Shown: positions 12,040-21,674 of the stretch, in pieces
Position numbering within the stretch: the first letter of the stretch is position 1
Layout of the letters: the number at the start of each line of letters is the position of its first letter
Source: Chrysophaeum taylorii
Taxonomy: Eukaryota; Sar; Pelagophyceae; Pelagomonadales; Pelagomonadaceae
Assembly: GCA_029834535.1 (NCBI GenBank)
Contig: JAQMWT010000019.1
Location: 1 to 64,000, forward strand
Direction: 5' to 3'
Length of the DNA: 64,000 nucleotides
The notes under the pieces: model-generated
Database searches by the model: none
What the model saw: the letters and a program-made list of their open reading frames with translations, nothing else
What the model was told of the DNA's origin: nothing
Program-made: the position numbers and the translations under genes

Positions 12040-12040
12040 A

Positions 12041-12078
12041 TGACGTCATCCATCCTCGGACCCTATCAGCGTGACTCA
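12041..12078 (+). promoter_or_regulatory. Two bZIP-type sites upstream of chorismate synthase
   Basis: TGACGTCA (12041-12048, CRE palindrome) and TGACTCA (12072-12078, AP-1/GCN4-type site) lie about 120 and 90 bases before the first in-frame ATG. A 14-codon upstream ORF (12040-12084) overlaps both. In yeast, Gcn4 binds TGACTCA at aromatic amino-acid genes; a parallel here is inference. Confidence 0.4.
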
Positions 12079-12161
12079 GACTAGGGTCTAGATTCAGACC
12101 TTGGGGTGTGCTGTTGTCCGTGGGTTCGTGTGGAAGTCGCTGTTTTTGTATCGTGTGTGCC

Positions 12162-13394
12162 ATGTTCATGTGGTTGGTGTTTGGGTTGGTGAGGTGTTTT
12201 GGTCGAAACTATCGGATTTCGACCTTCGGGGAATCACATGGTGTGGGGGTGGGGGTTGTCGTCGAGGGGTGTCCCCCGCGTGTCCCGTTGAGCGTGGGGG
12301 TGATCCAGCGCGAGTTGGATCGGCGTCGGCCGGGGCAATCACGGCTGACGACCCCCCGCAGCGAAGACGACGTCGTGGAAATTTTGAGTGGCGTTGTGGG
12401 AGGTCGGACGCTGGGGAGCCCGATTGGGTTGTTGGTTCGCAACACGAACCAGCGGTCAAAGGATTACGACGAGATGGGTCAGGCGTACCGGCCGTCGCAT
12501 TCAGATGCAACTTACGACGCCAAGTACGGCATGCGGGCTATCGCCGGTGGAGGACGGAGTTCGGCGCGCGAGACCATCGCGCGTGTCGCAGGCGCAGCGG
12601 TAGCGAAACAGATCTTGCGGATGTATTGCGGGTGCGAGATCGTCGGGTATGTTAAGCAGGTGCAAGACGTCAAGATGCCGGAGGACGTGGGGGGTATCGT
12701 CACTTTGGAGATGGTCGAGGCCTCGATCGCTCGGTGTCCGCATCCCGAAACGTCCGACCGCATGATTGCTCGGATTGATCAAATTCGGAAAACAGGAAAC
12801 TCGGTTGGGGGTGTAGTCGAGTGCGTTGCGACTCACGTCCCGCCGGGTTTGGGCTCGCCCGTCTTCGACAAGCTAGAGGCTGATCTTGCCAAGGCGTGCA
12901 TGTCGCTTCCCGCCGCCAAGGGCTTTGAGATCGGCTCGGGTTTTGATGGAGTATTTCTTACGGGGATTGAGCACAACGACGAGTTTTTTGTGGCTGAAGA
13001 TGGCCGTGTTCGTACCAGAACCAACCGAAGCGGCGGCGTTCAGGGAGGGGTCTCTAACGGCGAACCTATCGTCATCCGTGTCGCCTTCAAACCCACATCG
13101 ACAATCGGCAAACTTCAAAACACGGTTACTCGTGACGGCAAGCCGACTCAATTACGGGGCAAAGGCCGCCACGACCCTTGCGTCCTTCCTCGCGCTGTTC
13201 CCATCGTGGAGGCTATGGTTGCCTTAACGCTCGTCGACGCCCTCGCCACACACCACGCCCAATGCGGCCTTCTGCACTTTCCCGACGACCCAAATTTTCC
13301 ACCTCTCGGACAAAAACCGAAGCATTACCCAGGCCGAGTCCCACCACATATCCTACTCAATATCGATGAAGAAGACGCCAAAGACGACTACTAG
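12162..13394 (+). CDS. Chorismate synthase
   Basis: 410-residue enzyme converting 5-enolpyruvylshikimate-3-phosphate to chorismate, last step of the shikimate pathway, using reduced FMN. All three family signatures are present: [17 protein letters not shown] near the N-terminus, [18 protein letters not shown], and [17 protein letters not shown]. The FMN-site segment [10 protein letters not shown] is also present. [14 protein letters not shown] resembles plant and cyanobacterial enzymes, and no flavin reductase domain is fused. The first in-frame ATG after the upstream stop (12072) is 12162, leaving only about 13 hydrophobic residues before the conserved GRNYR. A plastid transit peptide, if any, would need an unseen 5' exon. 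No intron is visible in the body. It is the only clear host gene here. Confidence 0.93.
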   Translation: MFMWLVFGLVRCFGRNYRISTFGESHGVGVGVVVEGCPPRVPLSVGVIQRELDRRRPGQSRLTTPRSEDDVVEILSGVVGGRTLGSPIGLLVRNTNQRSKDYDEMGQAYRPSHSDATYDAKYGMRAIAGGGRSSARETIARVAGAAVAKQILRMYCGCEIVGYVKQVQDVKMPEDVGGIVTLEMVEASIARCPHPETSDRMIARIDQIRKTGNSVGGVVECVATHVPPGLGSPVFDKLEADLAKACMSLPAAKGFEIGSGFDGVFLTGIEHNDEFFVAEDGRVRTRTNRSGGVQGGVSNGEPIVIRVAFKPTSTIGKLQNTVTRDGKPTQLRGKGRHDPCVLPRAVPIVEAMVALTLVDALATHHAQCGLLHFPDDPNFPPLGQKPKHYPGRVPPHILLNIDEEDAKDDY

Positions 13395-13613
13395 CACTAC
13401 TTTTCAAATCGTGACACTACCACACCTCCGTATTTCTCTTCAGCTTCATGCGAGGAGGGGAACAGCTAACTCGGCAATGGGGAGGCGAGGTTTCTACCGG
13501 AGCCACCGACCCTATAACGCTGGTGTTTCCACTGGGGGCCGTAGAGGGCTAGTGAACGATTCGCGGTTCCACTGGAACCGCGATCCCGGCGGAGATAGTC
13601 CGTATCCTTCGTA
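13395..13613. other. 3' flank of chorismate synthase with a perfect inverted repeat
   Basis: About 220 bases without coding signal. 13562-13582 is a perfect 10-bp inverted repeat with a one-base centre (CGCGGTTCCA C TGGAACCGCG). Role unknown; it could be a protein-binding site. Confidence 0.5.
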
Positions 13614-13622
13614 TATCCGGGA

Positions 13623-13996
13623 TTTTATTCCTTACCCTGATCGCCGACTGCGGTTGCGATGGTGGACGGTGCCTCATGAATCCTGAGCCTTGCGAGGGCA
13701 TCCGCCCTCCCGGCGTAGGTTGGCACCTATTCGCCTCCCGGGCGGGCCGGTTGGCAGCCGGAACGTTCGCAGTGGGACGGGGTATGGCCGGGGGGCGAAG
13801 ACGGAAGGTTATCGGCGAGTTGGTTGTCAGTCACATCGCGGTCTCCTCGTCGCATTGCGACAAGCTTGATGGTCACTCTCCGCCGACCGACCTTTCGGCG
13901 CTCCTCGTCTACAGGCCCGTGATTCCGGACTGGCTCCTGTCGGTCCGGCCTGGCTCCCATGCTCGGGAGAGGTCTGAAGTTAGTTAGTTAGTTAGT
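13623..13996 (+). mobile_element. S2: SINE
   Basis: 374-bp member of a family also at 38250-38614 and 43124-43489, with a diverged relative at 60241-60646. It ends in a GAAGTTAGTTAGTTAG-type tail and is flanked by the 9-bp duplication TATCCGGGA (13614-13622, 13997-14005). The 3' about 70 bases match the LINE fragment S1, so mobilisation by that LINE is likely. I could not identify convincing pol III A and B boxes. A minus-strand 77-codon frame recurs in the copies but only reflects repeat identity. Confidence 0.85.
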
Positions 13997-14112
13997 TATC
14001 CGGGACCGATCATCGAAGGCACAGAATCTGATTGTGGCGGTAACCCTTACACCGCTTTCCTCACCCCTGTTTCTATCGAAGTCTCTACCCCGATTCCTGT
14101 TTACTGGAATCT

Positions 14113-14369
14113 AGGGTCGGATAAGAAAACGAGACTAGCCCGCGCCGCAACTATGGGTCCTACAACGCGTGGGCTTTTTCCTTTTTTTGCGTGAGGGGAC
14201 GAAAGGATGCCGACTTCACTATGGGGACTAGTTCCATCGCGACGATCTCGCGGCGTGGCGGCACATACTGCTTGAGTACAAATGAACATAGCTCAGCGAT
14301 CCGTTGAGTATGTCTTAGTACAAACTGAAACATAGTTAACGGCTCGTACGAACTTTCTTATCCGACCCT
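14113..14369. mobile_element. MITE-like element with 16-bp perfect terminal inverted repeats
   Basis: AGGGTCGGATAAGAAA at 14113-14128 is mirrored exactly by TTTCTTATCCGACCCT at 14354-14369; 257 bp, no coding capacity. If the element starts at GGG, the flanks are TA and TG, so a mariner-type TA duplication with one change is possible. Single copy in the window. Confidence 0.65.
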
Positions 14370-14861
14370 GACGCTGAGTCGTCGGCTTGGCACGCTCACG
14401 ATTTGCTAAGGAGAGTAAGGCCCGTTCTCTACCAGATCGAAGTTGGGGAATTGCTAAGTCCGTTTTTTGCAACTTTCGCGCACCCGTTCTCTACAGGGGA
14501 CGGCAAAGTAAAAGTGAAATGTTCATATCTGCTAAGTACTTCAAGCGCGCAAGTGGCGACGGCGAGCGGGAGAGGAGGCTCGAGCGGAAAAGGATGCTCG
14601 AGGCCGTCTTGCGAGTTATAAAGCATCGTCGCCTCATTGCGCTCGTGGATTGCGACGAGCGGGGCGCCGCGGCACGCCGCGGGCTCGCGCCACTGCCTGT
14701 TGTCCACCTAAACCCTGTGTGTCCGCCTAAACGTGCGAGCGCATACCTTTAAGGTACTTTTTTTCTGGTCAGGAACGGGAGTTCAGAAGGGCGCAGAGGC
14801 CAAGCGGGCGCATATGGGTGTGCAGGTCGGCAAACCTTTTCTTGATCGTGGTGGCGCTGGA
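14370..14861. other. Unassigned sequence between MITE and G2
   Basis: About 490 bases. An open frame of 121 codons exists (14387-14752, +), but it has no ATG start there and no recognisable similarity. I see no tRNA, repeat or domain. Confidence 0.4.
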
Positions 14862-15181
14862 TGTGGCGGCAACTCCTGCTCGCTGAGGTTTACCCCGCTC
14901 CTCAAGGCTTATGCCCGTTCAACGGGACGCCTTTTCTCACTTTCCTTCTGATGTCAGAGGATTTCGTCCTATTGACCCCACACTGTGCTCTCGAGAAGAG
15001 AGTATCTTGCTATCATAAATCAACTAGCCATCCTCAAGTTGAGAGGCATGGTGAGCGTGAGCAAGTGTTGTGGCGAGCGTATCCGACCCCGAGTCCGTAT
15101 TGACCTCGAGTAGAGAGGTCTCCGGCGTGTTGACGAGTTACCCCAGCGTCCGCGGGTCGAGAACGTTTTTAGTCCGCCACA
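14862..15181 (+). repeat. G2 5' LTR and adjacent primer-binding site
   Basis: 320 bp, TGTGGCGGCA...CCGCCACA, same family as the G1 LTR. Two bases downstream, TGGTGGAGTTTACGAGATCT (15184-15203) aligns with the G3 primer-binding site, whose complement ends in CCACCA like a tRNA 3' end. Confidence 0.85.
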
Positions 15182-15603
15182 AGTGGTGGAGTTTACGAGA
15201 TCTGAACGACTACATCGGTCGCCGACGAACAAGTGCCCGCGAGCACTACTATTGCGCGACCCGGATCCACGAGCACGCCCTGATCAAGCGTTCCGATTCC
15301 GGAAGGCCGAGTTGCGCTGGAAAGTTCAACGCGAAATTTGTTTCGTTCGTGCGTCCCGAGAGACGACGAACACGCGCGAGTCGGAAATCGCAGCGCGAAC
15401 CCCAGAATTTTGTGCTGAACGGCGGAAGCTGTTAGCGAGTGGAGTAGCTACCCACACGGCATTAATCGAATTGCCGAGCGGATAAGAGTTCCGCGACCGT
15501 TGTCCCAGATTTGGATTTGGCAGCGAAGGACCACGTCAATATCGAGGACGTGTGCTACGACGAGTGAGCGAATCCTAACTGGGCTTAGAGATTCATCATC
15601 GAC

Positions 15604-18600
15604 ATGGAGGAGCAAGCTGACGAGCATGAAGAAGAACAGCCACCAATGCCTCCCGCAGCCGCTGAAGTAAGCCGCGCAGAAGGAGAAATTCGCGACGACG
15701 AAAACTTCGACGCTATGGAAGTTCCTACAGAGCCTGCTATTTTTTCGCCGTTGATCACGGAAACCCCCGACCGCGGCGAACGCGCTACGATCGAGCAGGA
15801 GACGGACCGCTGAAGACGGATTCGAGAAGACCTCGAACGGATCCGGCGCGAGAATGAACGTTTAGCCGAACGATTCACCCGTGAAAGTGCAGAAGCAGAA
15901 GAACGAGAGCGTAATCAAGAACTTCTCGGGTTAAGGGAGGAGCTCCGCCAAGAACGCGAAGCCTACAAGGCCTTGCGCGAGCAGGTCGACCAGTTTCGAA
16001 GCGAACAGGAGGCGTTGGAAATCGAACGAGCAGCTCGACGATCGAGCAGCCACGAACCGCCCGCGAGACGACCACGCAGTACGGAGCGAGAGGGTCGATC
16101 ACCCGCGAGGCGGACCGAACCGGAAAGGAACATGGAATCTAGGGATGAACCCCGTTCCAGAACCGAAACGGGAACCGATGATAAGGCGGAACCCTATAAA
16201 TATGAGGAGCTATGCGACGAGTTAACGCACGCTCCGTCCTTTTATCTCAAGTTTGATGCGGACGACAAGGAGCGCGGGGTCGCGGTTCGTCCACTCTGCC
16301 GTCGGAATAAGCAGTATTGCGACAGCGCTCTATATTATTTCAGATCGACCTGCCGGCCGCCGAGCACGCAACAGGAGCTACTCGACAAGCTCAGGAAGGT
16401 CACCCAAGCTTCGGTCCCCAAGAAAAGTGGGGAACGGCATGTGCAAGCGTATTGCACGAAGTTCCAAACCGAAGCACTAGCATTTTGCTCCGAGTCCGGA
16501 CGCGCGATGGGCGACGTCGATATTGTCGACCACCTCATTAGCGGGTTCGCATCTAAAGACCTACGAACCCGGGTGCGAACTATGCGGAGCGGACATCCAG
16601 ATAGCTATCTGACGTTTAAGTCGACGGTGGCGCTCATTACGAGATTTGAAAACGACTTTCGGAAGTTAATGGAAGAGGAAAAGGACCAAGGAATACGGCC
16701 AAGCTCGAACCCGAAATCCAATAAACCGCCTCGAGGGCGGGGAGGTCGAGCTATGGCCTCGGATCAACAGAATGAGGATGATACGGACAAACCGCCAGGG
16801 AACGCAGCTGTACGAATCGAGCGCGATCCCGCTGGGTGGTGCCGGAAAACATTGCGGATTATTCTGGTCTACGCACGACGAAGATGACCATGGGAATCGC
16901 GTGATTTGCAACCGTGACCCGGATCCATATTATTGTGCTATGGTTAAGCGCATCAAGAAGAAGAAACCACCGACACCACGCACAGCTCGGGATAAGCAAG
17001 AAGACGCATCGAATGCGCATGCCACGCGCGGATCGGAGTCCAATCAAGAAATTCAAACTGCCCTCTCCGAGATCGGAACCGCGATGGCGACGATGATAAA
17101 TGAGGTCAGAAGCATGAAAGACGGCAAGTCGTCGTCTACAAGATCGGGAGACGGTCGGTCGTCTTCTACACGATCGTCGCGCCGACGCCGAAGTAGGAGC
17201 CCCGACCATCGGCTCAACAGCCGAACACCCAGTCCGAGCCCCCGCCGTCGCAAAGATAGCCGGAGCCCCAGTCGAATTTCGCGCCGGCGTAGGCGACGCC
17301 GACCGCGCGACGACGAATACGACGGAGGCCGATACCGAGATAGTTCGGGCCATTCGAGCGCGACTTTCGCGTTCCAAACCCCGTGCGAAGCGCAGTCACC
17401 GTTGGGAGTTGTAATTTACCCGACGGCACGCTCCGCCCGACCCTCCAATGATGTTGCCGATGCCGCAGTGACGAGCAGCCATCGCTTACAACCGGAGGAA
17501 ACTACCACCAACGCTCGGATCGTTCGGTGGCCTTCTACACCGTATGTGGAAGCAAGGATAACCGACGCTTTGGAATCTCCACGCTACTGGGAAGACTCAG
17601 ACTCGGAGACTGGTGAACCAGCGCTTCAAGATCCAGTGTCCCCTGAATTGTCAAATTGTGCGTCGTTCAGCGAGGGTCACGGCGACGACATCACGCCAAC
17701 CGAGTTGACGTCGGGGACGACGTCTTCTTTTCCTGCGCCCCCGAAACGGTTTTGGTCGCGGCAGATCAGACCACAGAGGCACCCATGGAAGAGAAGTGGG
17801 CAGAAACGCCCAACTTGACGGACGAGCGATTGCAAGAAACGTCCGATGAAACGAAGGAGGACGTGAATGTACCTCCGATTGAGAAGTGTCAGAGCTCGCT
17901 GCCGGTGACCGATGAGGACAGTCGAAGCGCCGATGAAGCTGACAAGGGCGCGAATGATCGATACGCGAGCTGGATGAAGTCATACAGCATTCGCGGAAAT
18001 AAGACGACTGGGGCTTTCAGCAATTGTGGACGAAGGCTCAGAGCTTCCTGCTGAATAAACCGCCCGAGCAAAAAAGGAGTCGATCGAGGAGCCGCAGCGA
18101 AGATGCCGCGAAGAACTGAGACCAGATTGGAATCGGAAGTGAGATCGACGACCCGAGGACGAGTCGATGGAAGCGTCGTGGGAAGACGAAATGACAGCCA
18201 TATTGGAGAACCCAGAGGCACCAGCGAAACTTGGAGATGAGGAAGCCGCTGAAGCGCCGAGCTCATCCAAGGTCGCGATAGATAATGAGAGAAAGCCACC
18301 AGACAAAGATATGGCGGCGGACGCCAATGTAGATTCGGAGGCGAGACGCGTGACACCCGAGATGGCAGCTGTGACGATGCAGATGCCGGGCGACGCGGAT
18401 CCGAAGGGGCGATGCCATCATACCGCCCTGTCGCCGCGCGATGGGAAAACGATCGAGGAAGACCTCGTTACCATCGGTTGTCTGGACACTGGCACGCTGA
18501 CGTTCATGGTTGGACATATTTACAAAAGACGAGACGGGCCGAAGTTTGCAACGCCATAGGTGTTGATGGAAAGGCTGATGTCTCCTATGTTTGCCGCGAG

Positions 18601-18637
18601 ATGGTCGCCAAGCTGGCGAATGACAAGATAATCTTCG
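15604..18637 (+). pseudogene. G2 gag-protease remnant
   Basis: ATG at 15604 starts an acidic gag N-terminus. A TGA at 15811-15813 interrupts it, and the same frame continues with a strongly charged coiled coil (about 15830-16050), then capsid (16200-16690). The zinc site is damaged (first C replaced: GKHCGLFWSTHDEDDH). An RS-rich tract follows at 17130-17300. Frame changes fall near 16850 and between 17760 and 18170. The protease active-site segment is VDGKADVSYV, close to G1/G3 VDGMAD. Ends by fusion to A2. Confidence 0.8.
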
Positions 18638-19850
18638 GGCTGCTTAAGTCCCTCCATGGACTCAGGCAATCTCCCTCTCTCTGGAATAAGGAGATCGACA
18701 AATTCGTCGGAGTCTTGGGCACAAGCGACTCCATGCGGACACTTGCCTATACGTTCGCACCTCCACTCGCGCTCGTTTTCTAATCTGCAGCCTCTCTGTG
18801 GATGATATCGTCATTGCTGCTAACGATGACACTCTGCGCACCGAACTCCAGAAGGCTCTACGCAAACAGTTTTCTGTGGAGCAATTCGAGCCAGTCTACA
18901 CACTTCTGGAAATGCGCGTCTGCAGAACGCCGGATGGATCAATCTCCTTAGACGTTCAAGCCAAACTCGATTCCTTGTTGGACGATCACCCTATATTGAA
19001 GACCCTCATACTTTTGAAGTATCCTATGTTGTCAACTTTCACCTACAAAGAGGGCTCTCATTCTACTGATCTGGAAATTTATATCCACAACCACTTCGCT
19101 CCATTGCTAGGCAAATTGGTATTTATGCAAGTCGCCTGCCGCCCAGATTTCTCGCAAGCTCTAGGGCGTTGTTCCAAAGGCATGCACTCTCCTACTTATG
19201 TGCATGTCCAGATGCTCTGCCACTTCCGAAGGTACCTCAGCTAGCCAGCAAACAGAGCCCTTCGCCTTTGGTTCCATCCCAAAGGCAACGCTATCGAAAA
19301 CCACCTACGCATCATCTCCTCAAATCGAATTGACCTATATACCATTGTCGACTATCAGGATAAAGATGTAGCAAAGGGCAAATTTGACCCACTGGTTGCT
19401 ATGGTCGATGCCGACAATGCTCCTTCGCTTGAACAGGACGACAGGAAGTCCACTACTGGCTTTGTCTTCTATTTGTTCAACTGTCTCATCGGCTGGAAAA
19501 GCAAATTACAGCCAATCGTTTTGTGTTCTACCCACGAAGCCGAGCTCATTGCGCTAAGCAATTGCGCTGACGAAGCTGTCTGGCTCCGTACACTCCTTGA
19601 GCTTTATTTTGTTGTTAATCCGACGTTCTACATTAATACGCAGGCAGACCCTCCATCTGATTTTGACGCAGACCACAATCCTATCGCAGAGGATATGCGC
19701 TTCATCAGGAGCCTACCTCTCTTGTCTGACAATGCTACCGCTGTCCATACTTCCAACAACCCTGATGGCTCCTCTCCTAGCATTGCCCTGTCTACGCGCT
19801 GGTTCAAAATTCGCGAGTACGTCGCATTGCAAAGGATTCGCGTCCATCAT
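18638..19850 (+). pseudogene. A2 fragment: copia A-type RT C-terminus and RNase H
   Basis: Begins at the LKSLHGLRQSPSLWN segment and aligns with copia A at about 29060-30290: LSVDDIVIA (YxDD region), MVDADNAPSLEQDDRKSTTGF and CSTHEAELIALS of RNase H. Stops and shifts near 18565, 18780 and 19243 make it non-functional. It ends at 19850 exactly where element B's LTR begins, so B probably inserted here. Confidence 0.85.
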
Positions 19851-20046
19851 TAGAGAACAGTAATTTCAACTGTGTTACCCTTCAGCAGAGTGAGGGCAGT
19901 GGTAGTCTGCCCTCGTATCTGTCTCCTATAACGAGGACAGCCGGTGTGAATAACACAACGTTTTTCTTATATCAAAAGGTGCTAAAAGTAAGAGAGCTAA
20001 CCCTAGGATAGGGGGTACTAACCCTAATTCGGATTTTCTATCTCTA
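19851..20046 (-). repeat. B 3' LTR
   Basis: 196 bp, minus strand TAGAG...CTCTA, preceded on the minus strand by GTGAGGGCG (polypurine tract region, same as in X). 19851-20012 matches 42121-42283 of the 5' LTR. Confidence 0.8.
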
Positions 20047-20088
20047 CGCCCTCACAGATTGCACTCGGTGAGCGAAATCTGGATCAAA

Positions 20089-20833
20089 CTAAGCAGGAAG
20101 CGACTGGCCATCGACAAGAACATAGAGAGTGTTCTGGACGGTGTCGTACGGTGAAAGAGTAGCAGAAAGAGTAACTTGATGAGATGGTGGTGAAGAAGAT
20201 GTAGAGTGAACACCATAGGCGTCTTTGAACTTGTGGAATAAATTGCGGGGAAGAAGCTTTGAAAAGTGATCGGCTGCCTGGCAGTGAGTAGGACACCAGA
20301 GAGGACGAATGACCGAGTTGGCCTGGTAGTCACGAATGCGAAATTCTCGTAAGTTGATATGACGAGAAGGAGCACTGACTTTAGGGTGATCAGCGACATG
20401 TAATGCGCTAGCGTTGTCAATAAGCAGGGGAATAGCGTGAGCTTGATCACGTGAAAACAGATAAGGGTGAGAGGAGAAGATCTTGTGGAACCATTGACAT
20501 TCATCAGCGGCTGCGCTAGCGGCGATGAGTTCGGCTTCCATGGTGCTTTTCGCAGTAAGAGTTTGGCGTTTGCTATACCAGAATGCGAGATTGCCAAATA
20601 CGAAAATACATGCACCATAATGAGATCTTAAGTGAGGGTCATAACGGTCAGCGAAACTGGCATCAGTAAAACAAATAATGGGCGAACGAAGGTGACGCAA
20701 TTCTGGGTAGTTTCCGATCAGATGCTGAAGAAAGGGCGTAATAGAGGGCTGTCGGATGAATAGTCGAGAGAATCATTCAGAGTACCCTTCAAATAGCGAA
20801 GTAAAGCATATAAGTGCAGAAGATGGGTCTGCT
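20089..20833 (-). pseudogene. B RNase H and end of RT
   Basis: RNase H residues appear in ITCFTDASFAD-like context (CFTDASFADRYD), TMEAELIAAS and LLIDNASAL, followed by the usual copia C-terminus ending at 20089. A frameshift lies near 20770. The first codons join directly across element A to the RT part ending at 32516: CYKGMHNP is continued by EQTHLLHLYALLRYLKGTL, the conserved stretch before RNase H. Confidence 0.88.
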
Positions 20834-20838
20834 CAGGG
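20834..20838 (+). repeat. Target-site duplication CAGGG of copia A, left
   Basis: Identical to 32516-32520 on the other side of A. Confidence 0.95.
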
Positions 20839-21152
20839 TGCAGAGAAATCTGCTGCCCCTTACCCTTATCCGTCCGTTGAGAACGTGATCTCTTCCTTGC
20901 CCTTCTTCTTCCTTTCTACACGATCAAATAGTCCTCTGATTTGTGCTTACGCTCATCATCATGGTCTAGCGCGTCCCGAGGTATTTAGCACTATACACTT
21001 TACCTTTCTCGTGTAGTTCTAGATGCCGCCTGTCGTGTTCTGTGGATATAGGGAACATACCTTTTCATTCCCCGAATTAAGTACTTCCAGACGTTTATGA
21101 TGAGACGGGGTGGTTTCCCAGGTGACTTACCACTGCTTGCTAATCCTCTGCA
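20839..21152 (+). repeat. A 5' LTR
   Basis: 314 bp, TGCAGAGAAAT...CCTCTGCA, 7-bp inverted ends. Confidence 0.95.
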
Positions 21153-21166
21153 GGTTATGGGCCCAG
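21153..21166 (+). other. A primer-binding site (initiator tRNA-Met anticodon stem-loop)
   Basis: GGTTATGGGCCCAG directly follows the LTR. Its complement CTGGGCCCATAACC is the anticodon stem-loop of eukaryotic initiator tRNA-Met, the primer type used by Drosophila copia (a 5' half-tRNA). Confidence 0.88.
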
Positions 21167-21674
21167 GCGGGTCCCTGAGAAACCATGTGTTAAAACGTGC
21201 ACGTAGCCTATGGGTTTTGAACTGTTACCGCGCCAGTTCAGCCTCGCCACGTAAACACACTTGTAAATACAACGCAATTACCATTGGGCTGTATATAATA
21301 CTTTTTTTGCACACGTGATCGTGTAACCTTGTGTGCACCTGTTCATAGCATCGTGTTGTCATGTCAATGTTGATGTGTGTGTAGTTGGCTAACCTGTACT
21401 CTTGCACACATGTTATGGAATATTTTGGGTACGTCCACTCGTACATTCCATGGCAATGCACTTAACAAGCTCCTTGAGAGCACCAAAACTAACCAGCTGC
21501 CCGAGTGACTACGCTTAGCGACACTACTCTGGACTCACAGCTTGCACAGTCGTCAAATATACATCTTTCCATCGAAAACGATGAGTGTACATAGACACCC
21601 ATAGACAGACCCCCTTATAATGTCTAGACAGTGTCAACTGCGTGACTGAACCCACAGGTTCCCCGTCAACTGCT

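Larger units (their letters stand above)
14862..18637 (+). mobile_element. G2: truncated Ty3/gypsy element
   Basis: Has a 5' LTR, primer-binding site, leader, gag and the start of the protease. It stops abruptly inside the protease (near 18637) where copia A-like RT sequence begins. No 3' LTR, methyltransferase, RT or integrase remains. More similar in gag to G1 than to G3. A deletion or template switch made the junction. Confidence 0.85.

Noticed and set aside
12108-12161. Upstream GTG as start of chorismate synthase
   Set aside because: Eukaryotic gene; the first in-frame ATG is 12162 and the residues before it are not conserved.
13727-13960. 77-codon minus-strand ORF repeated in S2, S3 and S4
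   Set aside because: Conservation reflects the near identity of the SINE copies; no codon signal or known domain, absent from S5.
14387-14752. Possible host gene
   Set aside because: No ATG start, no family resemblance, composition of random GC-rich frame.
20010-20035. Telomere-like CCCTAA sequence
   Set aside because: One or two units only, inside B's LTR; not an array.
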